A stretch of DNA of 64,000 bases, taken from NCBI RefSeq assembly GCF_900090045.1, contig NC_041783.1:1722001-1786000 (forward strand). The letters run 5' to 3'. A program made the position numbers and the translations under genes. Every line of letters starts with the position of its first letter. The stretch's first letter is position 1. Below are positions 10,700 through 23,639 of this stretch, piece by piece. This stretch comes from Plasmodium malariae. Taxonomy: Eukaryota > Apicomplexa > Aconoidasida > Haemosporida > Plasmodiidae. Under the pieces are notes generated by a model. That model ran no database searches. It had not been told where the DNA came from and saw only the letters and a list, made by a program, of their open reading frames with translations.

Positions 10700-13600
10700 T
10701 TTGCGAATTTTTTATATATCTTTTGTTTGACTATATAGTATTTTTTATACTTTTTATACTTTTTACACTTTTTTCCTCTTTTACCTCTTCCACCTTTTTT
10801 CCTTTTTTTTTTTTTTTTTTTTTTTTCCCTTGCGTTATATATAAATCATTAACTTTTTTCAGTTACAGTCCTACTTTATTCTGTATTCTTGTAATTTTGC
10901 AATTCTAGCTTTTGCAAATGCCTACTTAAAAACATAACTGCATATATATATATTATTAATTTTGTTATTCCATTAATCAAAATTTGGGGAAATCGTACGT
11001 GGAAATATATGACATGGTATCAGTATGGTTATTATTGTGTACATGTATATGTGTATATATATATATATATTTACATGAACGTATCAAATTATTCTGACAT
11101 AACTAGCAATTGAAAACACATAAAAAAAAAAAGTCTCCTTGTCCTTTTTCGTTCATTCGTTTCTTGTGTCCTCAATTTTGTGAAAATGTTTTCTTCCCTT
11201 TCTTGAATTATGTTGGCTACGTCTTTTTTTCAGCACACATATATATATGTAAATATATATATACGTACATATATATGTATATTCACATTTGTACATTTGT
11301 TACAGTCTTCTTATACCTCATACCCTCAGTTTCATACGCATTATGTATTTTGTTACTCTATTATTTTATACATATACGTATAAATATATATATATATATA
11401 TATTTATTTATGTGTCATACGTGTCGAAAAAGAGTATTATGTCATCCTCTCTCCCACATGACGAAATGTAAGAAAAAAACAGATTAATGTAGCTCACGAG
11501 CTGGATTTGATATTCTAATTATAGTTATAGCTTTCATTTAGAGACACAATTATCTTGGCCTCTTCAGTAACACAAATATACATATATATACATTATATAT
11601 GTATAAGTAATATTCCATAAGCCACTGAAGGAAAAATTAATTTAAACAGTACTTATAAATACCTGTAATTTTAATCCCCTTTCTTTTGTTTTAAAAAAAA
11701 AGTTAAATATAAAAAATATGAACAAGATACATAAAAAAGATAGGTAAGATAAAAAAAAAAAAAAAAAGAAAGAAACAGAAATACTTATTATATATGTTTT
11801 CTTGTACATAAATATTTATACATAATATAAATGTATTATGTATGTATATTCGTATAAAATCATATATATTATATAATTGTGAAAAAAGAAAAAATATTTA
11901 GTTTAAACAAGCAATTTTGCTATATAAAATATTTTAAAATTTTCATTTTTTTTTTTTTTTTTACAAACTTTCAATTATTTTAATAACATTTTTAGGATAT
12001 CTTTCTTTTATTGTTCCAATATATATATTGTAAAATATAATTTCATTATTTTGCAAAAAAAAAAAGAAATTATATCAGTTTGTATTTTATAATTTTTTTT
12101 TTTTTTTTTTTCTTTTTATATATTTACCTCATAAAAATTTACTTTTTTTCTTATGAATTCTTTTTGCCAAATATTACAATAAAATTTTTTCTTTTTTTTA
12201 TTCGGAACACGAAGGAAACCACGAAAAAAATGAAAGCATAAATAATTATGTAAAATAAGTAAATATATACCTCGATATATGGTAAGAATAAGTATTATTT
12301 ACGCAATTATATAGTAAGTACTACATGTATAAGTATATATATGTAAAAGTAAACAATGTGATATATATTCGGATAATTAACACTACAGTGTTGCAATGTA
12401 TTAAAAAACTGTATAATTTCATAACATATATTAATATATGACTTAAAAAAATACTAGTAATTTTTTTAAAAAGCAATATAAGGAAAATTTATATACGCAG
12501 ATGTTACAAACTACTCAAATGCAATAACAAAGTGTCCATATATTATAACTAGCTTTGGCATTAATTGTATATGGTAGCAGTCGCTATTCGTATACAGTTC
12601 TGTATTATACGTATAAAGCATATATATGGAAAATATAAAACATAAAAAGGAAACGGAAACTCAGTAATCTCATGATTTATTATAAAAAATGTACATATAT
12701 ATATTGCAAACTATTATTACACTGTTCTAGCAAGATTGCTAATATATGATTATAATATGTATATAATATATATATAAACATATATATAATAACCGTTGCA
12801 ATAACATCCAAGTTTTTGTATTAAAAATTAAAGAGATAAGAATATAGAAATGGGAAAGGGAAATAAGTAAAATTGAATATTTTGAGTATATTTTGTTTTA
12901 CATATTTATGTATATTTTAAAATGGAAACATTATTCTTTATTCGTTGTTTTTTTTTTTTTTTTTTTGTATGACAGATAAAAGAAAAGAGAAAATAAGGAA
13001 CTGCTTTTCACGTTTTTCTTGCATTCTTTTACAATGTTATTACAATGTATAAAATAAACCCTTATAAATATTTTTTTTCTTTTTCTTTTTCATTTTCTTT
13101 TTTTTTTTTTTTTTTGTTTTAAAGTATATATATCTTTAAGAGAACTATTTTTCTATCGAATGTTAAGGATAAAGAAAATTTGCATTAATCTATATTTTAA
13201 AGAATAATTTTTTTACTAGCATTCCTTTTAAGGCGAATTTAAAGATATTTTTTAATAAAATTTTATTTTACTTACAGAAGCACATAAATATATATATATA
13301 TATATATATATACGTAGAAGGATGTACCAACAAAGGTGTTAATTCATTTTATTAAATAAAAAATTGTAAATTTTTTTTGTAACAGTTTTTAACCCTAACT
13401 TTAACTTATTGATATCTCCTTAATTTACAATTATGCATTGTCGCTCCTTTCACGAAAAAAATTTCGGTTTAATTTTAAAATGTATTTAAATTAAATTACG
13501 TTAAATTACATGAAATAAATTATAATAAAATAATATTGAAAAGAAGGGTGACTACAAATAAACAGCATAAATTTGCATATTTAAATTAATGTTTCTTTAT

Positions 13601-15745
13601 ACAAATTTCCGTGAAATAGTAGCATAAAATATTCGGGTGATCATGAAAATTTACACTTTTTACACCTTCAGATCTACAACGCGTGAAAAAGCTCGAGAAT
13701 ATTGAGAATGTGTTTTCCTTTTTCATTTATTTTTAAAATTATACTTGAAGGAAAATTTTTTCTTTGCCGGAATTACTGTTTCGGTTTTTTCTGGTTGTTT
13801 TTTTTGCTTTTTTTGCTTTTTTTGCCTTTTTTGCTTTTTTTGCTTTTTTTGCCTTTTTTGCTTTTTTTGCCTTTTTTGCTTTTTTTGCCTTTTTTGCTTT
13901 TTTTTTTTTTTTTTTGTGCCTTATATATTCCTTGTTTTACTTTTCTTTAATCTATTTGCCTTTTTTATATGTTGTTTTTTTTGACTTTTTTTCCCTTTTA
14001 AAAATTTTTCTTTATTTTAATAATTAACACAATTTAAGCATGCAACCATAAAAAGCAAAATTAAATTGGAACAGATTAACAACATTGAAATATAGGTAAC
14101 TATTTTTTTTTTTTTTTTTTTTGCTTATAAGGATATTACTACTTCAAGATCGAAATATAAAAAAATGGGTAAGAGAAAAAGTAGTGTAATTAAATCAAAG
14201 ATGTATTAGTCAACTTTTAATATTAGCATCTTCTATTTTTTGCTTTTTTTCCATTTTTCCCTTTTTTAAAAATTTTGATATTTATATGTACATGCTATTT
14301 TCTCATTTTTTTTGGTTTTTTAATTTAAAAAATTTTTTTAACTATTTTTTGCTTTTCCGAAAAAGCTAATAAAACAACTACTGGTTGCGCTCGTTACGTT
14401 TATGCTTAAAAATTTAAATGAACGTAAGTAGATAATCTGTAAAATTTCACAAAAAAAAAAAAAAAAAAAAAAAATCATTATATATATATATATATATACA
14501 TATGTATACGTAAAATACACCGTGCAGCTTATATAGAAAATTTTTATAAATTAAGCTTCTTTAGGAACCACACTTTTTTTTTTTTTTTTTACAAGCTTTA
14601 CACACAAGCAAGATTTTTTAAAAAAACTTTATTTTCCATAAAAATGTTATATATATAAGATACCAGTAAAAGTAATATCGATCAATATATTTCATGTAAA
14701 AAGAGGAAATTAAATAATAAAATTGAAGAAGTGTGTAATATATGTTTGTTATTAAAAAATATATTTTTAGAATTATATAATAAGATGTTTTTACACACTT
14801 TTATTATATGAAATGACAAGCTCTCCTTGTAATAGAGTTTATGTTACCCGCAACAGGGAATATATATTCGCTCAAACGCGAACACGTATATATATATATA
14901 TATATATATGTACAAATTTACATATATACATATGTACATTGCACACATATATATGCCCGGGTTTATGGGCGCTGAATAAATGAAAATAATTATTATTGTA
15001 TAGGAAAATAGTTAAATAGAAAAAAAAAGCAATGAATCAGCAAATGAACTACGTAAATTTAAAGTTTTATTTGTATATATTTTTTTGTTTTTGTTTTTTT
15101 TGTGATATTTGGACTTTTCCATTGCGACCTATGTTTTTATAATATGTGTAGATTCGTTAAAGGAGAGTCTATCTTAATTTTTTGGTGATGTGTATATATG
15201 TATGTATATATATAGGCATATATGAATACATTTCTGTTGGCCTGAAGTTAACGTTAAATATTTTTAATATGCACGTTATGAAAAAATAACTTCAAATGTA
15301 CATGAACGTATATATCGAGATTCGAGACTGAACTACAATGTAATATGTTTCTGCACCGTTGAAATGGCGTCGCAGCAACAGAAATGAACCTAAATATATA
15401 TTCACAGGGATTTACTACTTTTACATACACATACAAACTCAGAAACAAACACTCACACACATGTATACACTTCCTACCGCAGGTTTTGCGTGTTTCCATT
15501 TTGATATTTACAATTCGGTGTTTGTTTTACGGAAAAAAAATTTTTTTTTCGAAAACGTAATTACCTTTTTGATATATTCCATACCTATAAGCTATTTTTA
15601 TTTATTTATTTTATTTCTAAGTTTTCTTTCCTTGTTTTCTTTCCATGCTCTCTTTCCATGCTTTCTTTCTTTATTTTTCTTCCATGTTTTCTTTCCATGT
15701 TTTCTTTCTATGTTTTTCTATTTTGTTAACTCTATGTTATACAAA
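10700..15745. other. Long divergent intergenic region between the DnaJ gene and SUB2
   Basis: Five kilobases with no supportable gene. It must contain the promoters and 5' leaders of both flanking genes. Contents: many poly-T blocks of 14-22 (about 10806, 11948, 12949, 13100, 14104), an exact 9-bp T-rich repeat at 13801-13900, (TA)n tracts, and a C/T-rich stretch at 15600-15720 with repeated tttctttccatg. Open frames here are made of homopolymer and look like chance. Confidence 0.7.
13801..13900. repeat. 9-bp T-rich tandem repeat (ttttttgc plus c/t), 11 copies
   Basis: GC dinucleotides sit at 13806, 13815, 13824, 13833, 13842, 13851, 13860, 13869, 13878, 13887 and 13896, exactly 9 bases apart, separated by T runs with an occasional C. 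The array is followed by a poly-T of about 20. Confidence 0.95.
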
Positions 15746-18700
15746 ATGTTGAACTCATTTTATGTTCTAACTTTAATATTAGCGAATTTTATATTTTACA
15801 AAAATTGCCACAACCAAAAATATTTAAAAGTGTTAGGGGTATATAATATTAAGTTAATCAAGAGAAGAAGTAGAATTTTGATAAATGGCACAATAGATAA
15901 GACAGAATACTTAGATGAAATAAAAGAGAGTTATAAACCCCTATTTGATGTTTATGAGATTTCAGCTAATTTTGAAAAACTAAAAATTTCAAAAGAGAAG
16001 GAAAAGAAAAAAAAAAAAAAGAAAAAAAAAAGAGAAGATATTAAAGAAGAGAAAAAGGAACAAAATAAAGAATCAAACGAACAGATACATTTTCTTGAGT
16101 TTTCTTTAAAAAATCCCCATGAACAGCGTGATATTTTAAAAGGAAGGAATCAGAACGATCCTCATAAATTAGGAAAACGAAATAAACATAGTGCTACATC
16201 TTCCGCGATAAATATTGGAATGAGAAATAATGATAATCATACGGATGTTATAAGTAAATCAAATGAATTTGATAGCTTAATTAAGGATAGAAATATAGGT
16301 TATGTTGACAACTTAGATAAAAAGGATATGCACGTAGAAGATATTGGCTCAAATGAAGAAGAAATATCAAAGCCATCTCGTACAGTAAGAGCAGAAGGAC
16401 AAAATGAAGTGGATGTAAATGAAATGAAAGGGAAGTCAGCTGAAGGACAAGCTGGTGAAGTAATAAAACAGGAAGAACAAGGGAAAGAACACAACTTACA
16501 TGCCAGAGAAAAGGAGGCAAATGAAAGACAAAATGAGAAAGAGAAAAAGCAAAATAAAGTTGATATACATAATGATAGAGGTGATAATCAAAATGGTGAG
16601 CATAGCAATCTCCATGATGAAGATCAAGAAGAAGAAGAAAATGAAAGCTCAGACGATGTTGATCAAAAAGATAAAAATTATGAATTAAATGAAGATGGAA
16701 AAGATATGAATGATGAAATAATATCACGGGAATTTAATAATTACACAATTGTAACAAATTCAAACGATTTGTTAAGTGACATTTCAGTGGATGCATCAGA
16801 AATTTCAAAACTTAGCATCGGAAACTTAAGTATACCATATAATGAAAAAAATAGAACTACTTATACTCACCAAAGACATATAGTACTTACCAATAAAGGA
16901 AATAAAAAATATAAGGTAGTTTTAATAACAAAAAATCCTAAATTCGTTGAAGCTGAAGAGGATGAAAACGAAGATGACGCTGAAAGAGAGGAAAATCCTA
17001 AACCAGTAGCAATTAAAACGGAAGAAGTAGCTGGAAAAGGAGAAGTGGCCAGAAAGGTAGAAGCTCCTGAGAAAGGAGAAGGAGCTGAGAATAGGGGAGC
17101 AACTGGGAAAGGGGGAACAAATGAGAAAGTGGAAGGAGCTGAGAATAGGGAAGAAGCTGAGAAACGGGGAGCAGTTGGAATTCCAAGTGCAATTCAAGAA
17201 ACAAATTTTATTCAAAAGAAAAAGGGGGGAAAAGATGAACAGGATGAAAGTATTAAACATAGGAATTTATATGATGGAATGGGAACCCTTGATTTTAGCA
17301 AGGCTTACAAGAATAAAATAAGGAGTGAAAAGAGGAAAGAAGTAAGAGGCGATAGTAGCGGTGGTAGTGATAATAGTAGTACTAGCAGTAGCAGCTACAG
17401 TGCTAGTACTAACAGTAGTAGTAGTGGTAGAGGTGGAGCAGGGATGTTAAAACGTTTGCTCAACTTCTTATCATTTTCAAGTGATGAACATAAAGTAAAG
17501 AGCGATTCAGACCAAACCAAGGATAAAGAGAGTGCAAAAAAAAATGACAATAGTAAGGAAATGAATCCGGATGATGTAAACAGTATTTTAAGTGTAGACA
17601 AAGTGGTAGATCAATACCTCCTTAATCTGAAAAATGGTGATTCTTCAAATCAAGAACTAATATTTGTGCTGAGAGGAGATCTAGATTTACACTCCCCTTT
17701 CATGAAAAATGTTATAAAAAATGCGAATAATAAATTTGAGACATACATAAAAAAGAATTTTGAGGAAGTAGATAAAATATCTTATGATGTCTCTTCCCCA
17801 ATAAATTTTTTATGTTTTTTTGTGCCAAATGTTTTTGATATGAATAATTACCATATACTAAAAGAGGCTTTAACAATATTATACAAAGAATTAGAAGAAT
17901 ATACAGAAAATTGGAGCTTCTCAAATATGTATGTAACATTTGACACAAACAATGATCATCTTTATAATAAGGACGATGGTATGAATTACACAAATGCTGG
18001 TCCTATAAAGGATGGAGAACATGCTGATACAAATAGAAAAGGGCAAGCTGGATTTGGACAAGAAGAAAAAGAAAAAAAGAAAGAGGAAGGGAAGAAAAAA
18101 TATATTAAAAAAAAGAAAAACTTATATAATATAAAATATTCGTTCTTACGCAAGTTCTGGAGCATGGATCCCTTCATATCATTTGCACGAAAAATGAATA
18201 AAAGAAATTTCCGTGTCCAAAAAGAAATATTAAATTTCCTTCCAAAAGAATTAAGAGAATATTCTACATGGAATCTGTCTATTATACGAGTTTTTAATGC
18301 GTGGTTTTTAGCAGGATATGGAAATAAAAATGTAAAGGTATGTGTTATAGATTCAGGAGTAGATAAAAATCATATTGATTTAATGAAAAATATATATATT
18401 CCAGAATATACAGATAAATACGAAATGACAGAAGGCTTTTACGATTTTATGGTAAAGAATCCAACAGATTCATCAGGTCATGGGACACACGTTACAGGAA
18501 TTATTGGAGGAGAAGTAAATGATTTAGGTATGGTTGGTGTAGCTCCTAATATTACACTAATATCTTTACGATTTATTGATGGAGCAAAATATGGAAGTAG
18601 CTTTCATGCTATTAAAGCTATAAATGTTTGTATATTAAATAAAGCACCAATTATTAATGCCAGCTGGGGTTCTAGTAAATATGATCCTAACATATATTTA

Positions 18701-20220
18701 GCTGTTCAGAGATTAAAATATACCTTTAATGGAAAAGGGACTGTTTTGGTATCAGCTGCAGGAAACGAAAATAAAAATAATGATGAACATCCTTTGTATC
18801 CCGCAAATTTTATGCTTCCCCATGTGTACAGGTACTCGAATGCTATTTCTTGATTTGTCGTGATATTTTGCTGTGTTCTCTCAAGTTTCACTATTATAAT
18901 GAAAGCGCACTTTTTTTGTGTTGTTGCTGATGATGCTGTTGTTGTATCTTTTCGTATCATGCTTTTCAAGTACTCTATATCTATTGGTGTTTTATCTCAT
19001 GATAGGATACCTTACTTTAAGGCATTTTACGACATGTTTATTATATTGTCCTTCTCCATCTCCCTTTTTTATTAAACCTCCATTTTACTTCACCAATTTT
19101 TTACTTCTCCCCCTTTCATTTCACCACTTCTCCCTGCAGCGTTGCGTCCATCAGCAAGAATTTCGAAATTTCTCCCTTTTCTAACTACGGGGTAAAGAGT
19201 GTTCACATACTTGCTCCAGGGCACCACATATATTCAACTACACCTAACAACTCATACAAAATAAACACAGGAACATCCATGGCAGCTCCTCATGTATGTG
19301 GAGTTAATGCATTAATATACTCAGTTTGTTACAACCAAGGATTTATTCCTTCAGCTGAGGAGGTGTTAGACATTATAACTAGGACATCTATCAAAGTTGT
19401 ATCTCGAAGAAGGAAAACAATTAATGACAGTTTAGTAAATGCAGAAGCGGCTGTATTAACGACATTATTAGGAGGGTTATGGATGCAGATGGATTGCCAT
19501 TTTGTTAAATTTAATTTAGATAAAGGGCAAAAAAAACATATACCTATTGTATTTTCAGCATATAAAAACGGAGTATATGAAACTGATATTGTTATAGCAG
19601 TTATGCCTACTGAAGAAAATTCTAATGTTTATGGTGAAATTTTAATACCTATAAAAATAGTAACTAATACAAAATTAGCAAATTTTAAAGAATCACCAAG
19701 ATATGGAAAGAAAATGGATATTGATAGCAATGAAGCTAGTAATGATGAAGTGCTGTCTTATATATGTGAAAACGCTTTATATAATTTATACGAAACAGAT
19801 AATTATTTTCTTATTACATCGTTAGCTTTGTTTTTTGTAGCATTTTTGTTAATTGTTGCAGGGACAATTTATATGACGAAAAAAATATATCATGATGAAT
19901 ACTGTAATGACGATAATGAACATAACTTTGAAAATTATAACGTGGCGGAGAAAAGACATATCTTACATGGTCCAAAATGTGAAGATCTTGAAAAAGAAAA
20001 GAAAGAACATATAGAAAAATTAAATAACCGTGTAAGATTTAGTATTATTAAAGGAAAAGATAGAAATTCTATTTTAATGAATGATGTACCAAAAAAACTG
20101 AAATTCGAAAACTGCGACTTAGTAAATAGATCGGCGTTAAGGCGTGGGGATACCAAAATTTCGGGAGATAAAAACGTTAACGAGACGCTAAACAAATTAG
20201 ATGATATGTTCATGGAATAA
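15746..20220 (+). CDS. SUB2: Subtilisin-like protease 2 (membrane-anchored sheddase)
   Basis: Two exons, 15746-18831 and 19140-20220, 1388 residues. Start chosen at the Met opening the hydrophobic signal [18 protein letters not shown]; an in-frame Met four codons upstream (15734) is the alternative, and the frame stays open further 5'. Order: signal peptide; long charged region with Lys runs, an E/K/G-rich degenerate repeat (17020-17185) and a Ser-rich tract (17349-17433); prodomain-like part; S8 catalytic domain with D869 (VCVIDSG), H912 ([10 protein letters not shown]), oxyanion N971 (INASWG) and S1075 ([11 protein letters not shown]); transmembrane helix about 1251-1276; basic cytosolic tail. 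Plasmodium SUB2 is a micronemal type I membrane protease that moves over the merozoite surface and sheds MSP1, AMA1 and PTRAMP at invasion. Length is close to the P. falciparum protein. All four active-site residues are intact. Confidence 0.97.
18832..19139 (+). other. SUB2 intron (308 bp)
   Basis: Donor acag/gtactc and acceptor tccctgcag/cgt. The exon 1 remainder AG plus C gives Ser and restores [21 protein letters not shown], a normal subtilase sequence. It separates the catalytic Asn from the Ser. C/T-rich in its 3' half. Confidence 0.9.
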
Positions 20221-20936
20221 TTGAAACAGCAAGGGGCATTATCCGTAGCATGGCGCATTTGCCGATCAACATATTGTATGGATGTATTGATGAGTGTACG
20301 GTTTAGTGTACATGTGTGTGTTCATCCAAGAATATCATATACATATACTTTCGCACACTAAAAGTATGCGCAAATGGGTTGAAAATAAATTGGTATTGAT
20401 TATAATTTCTGAACCCTTTTACTATATATATTATTACTAAAATGCAATTGTTTAATTTCCTCATAATTTGATATTATTTACCTCAAAAAGGATATTCGCA
20501 TTGCTTAATTGTTTAGCTGCTTAAATCTTTGATAAACTAATTAATTGTTTAATTGTTTAATTGTTTAATTTTATTATTTTTTTTTTTTTTAATTTACACA
20601 ACACTCAATATATTTAGTAGTACCTACAAATTTTTTGCTGCATTATCATAATAATATTTGTTTGAACCATCCTATATTTTTTCCTTATTAATTTATTATT
20701 TTTCTTTATTATTTTTCAGTATCATTGATTTCATTTAATTATTTCCTCTTTCCACTTTACCTTCGTTAAATTCATACACATATTATATTTATTTTGTAAC
20801 CATTAATAACAATTTATTTTATAATGAATCGTAATAGCTTTTAATAAAAAGGTGGTTCAACATTTCGAAGTGAAGGTAATTAAATTAACACGTACGCATT
20901 ATGTATAAATTTATAACTCAATAACATCATATGTAA

Positions 20937-20978
<42 letters not shown>

Positions 20979-21807
20979 GGGATACTAAATTCACTTTGTG
21001 CAAAATGTGCAAAACCTACAATGAACTTACAGGAAGTTTTACCATATAATCCTTAAAAATGAATTAAAATTTTTAATATCACTGCTTTAAAACAATTATT
21101 AACAACAAACATTAAAAAAAACAATAGCAAAAATATGGGCTACATATGAGTTTTACGTTATAATAAAATATAATGCTTTATTTATTATTGTTCCTCTTTT
21201 TATAAGATTGTATAGTATAAGGTAAAACAATAATATCACTTATCTTAAAAAAGAAAATTAAAATTAATATTACACAAATTTAAACTAAAAAACAAAAAAA
21301 AGAAATTACCACATAAATGCAGAAAATACAATTACATATTCCTTTATAACAACATCCTATATTTCTGAATTTATTAATTCTGAATAGAGTAGGCTCAATA
21401 AATATAATATAAAAATTCTCATAAAAATTATTATAATAATATACATAAAAACTACGTATAATTTAATATATTGATAATTAACATGTACGTACATTCTATT
21501 TATAATAAATGATTTCTTTTACAATATTCAACTTTACAATATACCAAAAGCTTTTAACTGCTACATTGATTATAATAAATTCTCCTTCAAAAAAATTATT
21601 TCAAAATTCAAAATACGTTAAAATAGAAATAATTTCTATATAATACATATATATATATATTTGTACAACACATATGAAGCAATAATGAATGGGGATTATA
21701 CACCCCAATAGGAACAGTAGCTATTCACATTAGCACATATTATTAGATCCTATACAAATTTTTATTTCATATTTATGCAAAAGAATTGGTATACTTATAA
21801 ATTGTTA
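20221..21807. other. Intergenic between SUB2 and U2 snRNA 3' ends
   Basis: Convergent spacer. It contains repeated taattgtttaattgtttaatt near 20540-20570, a (TA)n tract at about 20939-20975 and otherwise AT-rich unique sequence. I see no gene. Confidence 0.7.
20939..20975. repeat. (TA)n microsatellite
   Basis: Uninterrupted TA dinucleotide run of about 36 bases. Confidence 0.95.
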
Positions 21808-22004
21808 AAGGGTGCACTGTACAAACCTTTTGTGCTAGGGTAAGGCAACGCGCGAAAGGTTATAAGAAGCAAGCTTCTAATTATCCTTTCCCCAATCAAA
21901 AATTAATGTGAAAATTGATAAGGTCTCAATTGAGACCATATCAGCTATCACGCTGATAAGAACAGGTACTACAAATTGATCTTAGCCAAGAGGCCGAGAA
22001 GGGG
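21808..22004 (-). ncRNA. U2: U2 spliceosomal snRNA
   Basis: On the minus strand the 5' end reads ACCCCTTCTCGGCCTCTTGG then CTAAGATCAA, the U2 hallmark. The branch-point recognition element GUAGUA lies at 21967-21972. Stem-loop IIa (TATCAGCGTGATAGCTGATA) and IIb (perfect palindrome GGTCTCAATTGAGACC, 21922-21937) follow. The Sm site AATTTTTG is at 21897-21904. A perfect hairpin AGAAGCTTGCTTCT is at 21865-21878, and a terminal stem-loop ends GTGCACCC near 21810. The RNA pairs with the intron branch point in the U2 snRNP. Both ends are estimated from alignment by eye to the known U2 fold, so each may be off by a few bases. This is a GC-rich island in AT-rich surroundings. Confidence 0.96.
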
Positions 22005-22588
22005 TAACTAATGTATATATAAAATTTTTATTATGTATATTTTTCCCTATGAAAGGTGTACCTATCAGTAAATTTTTTTTTTTTTCAGCTTTTCAGTAAC
22101 GCATTTTTTTGCTTATCAATTTGGTGCGCACAAATATATACATGCATATATATATGCGCAATTTTTTATAGCTACTTTTTTGTTAGTTTACATGCAAGTA
22201 AAACTACCTAAAATAAATTTTCCCAACAGTATGATTTTTTTTTAAGAATATATTAAATCCTACATTTTTAATAACTTAAAAAAAAAATGTTCTGTATTTT
22301 TTTCCCTTTTGCAGAAAAAAAAAAATATAAATATATTTTACCCAAAAATAGTTGTTGAATGTATAGGTAAAAAAATGGTAGAAAGGCAACACATTTAATC
22401 AAGCATTATAATGAACTAGTCATGTTAAAATTAACCATGAGAATCACACAGCTAAGCACCATAACAAAGCAGAATAATAGAACATTTAATAAATTTCTGC
22501 CAAATTCATGCCCTTGGTCTTCCATGATAAGAAAGAGAAACTGATAAATCGTGCGCACTAACTATTAAAAATAGGATAGAAAGATGTG

Positions 22589-22627
<39 letters not shown>

Positions 22628-22745
22628 TGAGTATTGAAAATGCAGAAAAATATATGTAATACAGTGTATACTTATTCATTTAGTATAAACATTTATATTA
22701 TATACGTATGCGTATATAATATGTTATTCAATACTTTTGAACAAT
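22005..22745. promoter_or_regulatory. Divergent spacer: U2 snRNA promoter and 5' leader of uS9
   Basis: Head-to-head interval of 740 bp that must contain the U2 promoter near 22005-22200. Sequence is AT-rich with poly-A at about 22588-22605 followed by (TA)n. I cannot assign a snRNA promoter element by eye. Confidence 0.45.
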
Positions 22746-23639
22746 ATGATGTGTGTATTCCAAATATCGAAAGAGTTGCTGAAAGGGTACAACAGGAAGG
22801 TAAGGATAAATAACTTCAGCAGATACGTAAATACATCTTGTTCAAAAGAAGGAATAAATAAAAAAGAGAAAAATGAATATATATTATCATTAGATGAAGC
22901 GTTGTATTTGTCTAAAGAAATGGGGATTAAGACCACAACAGAAATACAAAAAATAATCATGAGATCACCCCCTTTTTCTGCAGACACTAGCCCATTTGTT
23001 ATTGAGAATTTTTTAAGTATAGTAAACAAGCAAAAAGATTCATTGGAAATAAATCGAATTGATGAAAAGATTAGAGAGCTAAAAATGGAAGACGAAGAAG
23101 AGAAAGAAAAAAAAAAGGAAGCTTTTTTAAATAGTACTGAAACAAGTGAATGCGCAAATAAATTAAGTGAGAGTATTATTAACAAGATTCTCACTGAAAA
23201 TTTTAATAAAAAAAGGGGAAAAACATTTATTCATAATAACATGGAATGGTTAGAAGAATCAGAAGGTATAGGCACGAATAAAAGATCTTGTGCATATGTT
23301 TATATAAAAAGGGGTACAGGTGTTATCAAAATAAATAACCAAGAAGATTTATATATCCGCTGGCCTTATTTTTACAATAGAATGGATGTGGTAGAACCCT
23401 TTTATTTAACAAAAACAGCATGTGTATATGATGTATTTATAAAATTAAAAGGAGGAGGCATAAGCGGACAATCAAAAGCTGCTAGATTAGCAATAGGAAG
23501 GGCTTTAGTGAACGCGTGCCCATATATTTATGATGAACTAAAAGAACATGATATTTTGTACGAAGACATGAGACAGAAGTTTCCGAAAATGCCTGGAAGG
23601 AAAAAATCAAGGGCTATGAAGCAGTGGTCAAAAAGGTAA
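22746..23639 (+). CDS. Organellar small-subunit ribosomal protein uS9 (probably mitochondrial)
   Basis: Single exon, 297 residues from the first ATG (22746; a second ATG follows at once). The C-terminal ~115 residues are the uS9 domain: KRGTGVIKINNQ, then LTKTACVYDVFIKLKGGGIS with GQSKAARLAIGRAL, ending in the basic tail MPGRKKSRAMKQWSKR. In uS9 that tail reaches the P-site tRNA in the ribosome. The ~185-residue N-terminal extension begins with a basic, hydroxylated stretch (GYNRKVRINNFSRYVNTSC) that could serve as a mitochondrial presequence. There is no clear signal peptide, so an apicoplast location is less likely. The middle of the extension is Lys/Glu-rich. Long extensions are common in protozoan mitoribosomal proteins. 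Confidence 0.85.
   Translation: MMCVFQISKELLKGYNRKVRINNFSRYVNTSCSKEGINKKEKNEYILSLDEALYLSKEMGIKTTTEIQKIIMRSPPFSADTSPFVIENFLSIVNKQKDSLEINRIDEKIRELKMEDEEEKEKKKEAFLNSTETSECANKLSESIINKILTENFNKKRGKTFIHNNMEWLEESEGIGTNKRSCAYVYIKRGTGVIKINNQEDLYIRWPYFYNRMDVVEPFYLTKTACVYDVFIKLKGGGISGQSKAARLAIGRALVNACPYIYDELKEHDILYEDMRQKFPKMPGRKKSRAMKQWSKR

Noticed and set aside
11110..11487. Short overlapping ORFs in the DnaJ-SUB2 interval
   Set aside because: Composed of microsatellite-encoded Tyr/Ile and Phe; no splice support and no conserved-looking segment.
13702..14027. Three overlapping Phe-rich ORFs
   Set aside because: They are translations of the 9-bp T-rich repeat in all three frames.
15359..15745. SUB2 start further upstream at 15359
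   Set aside because: The extra 129 residues are of leader-like composition (C/T-rich Phe/Leu/Ser), and the downstream Met begins a standard signal peptide as expected for SUB2.
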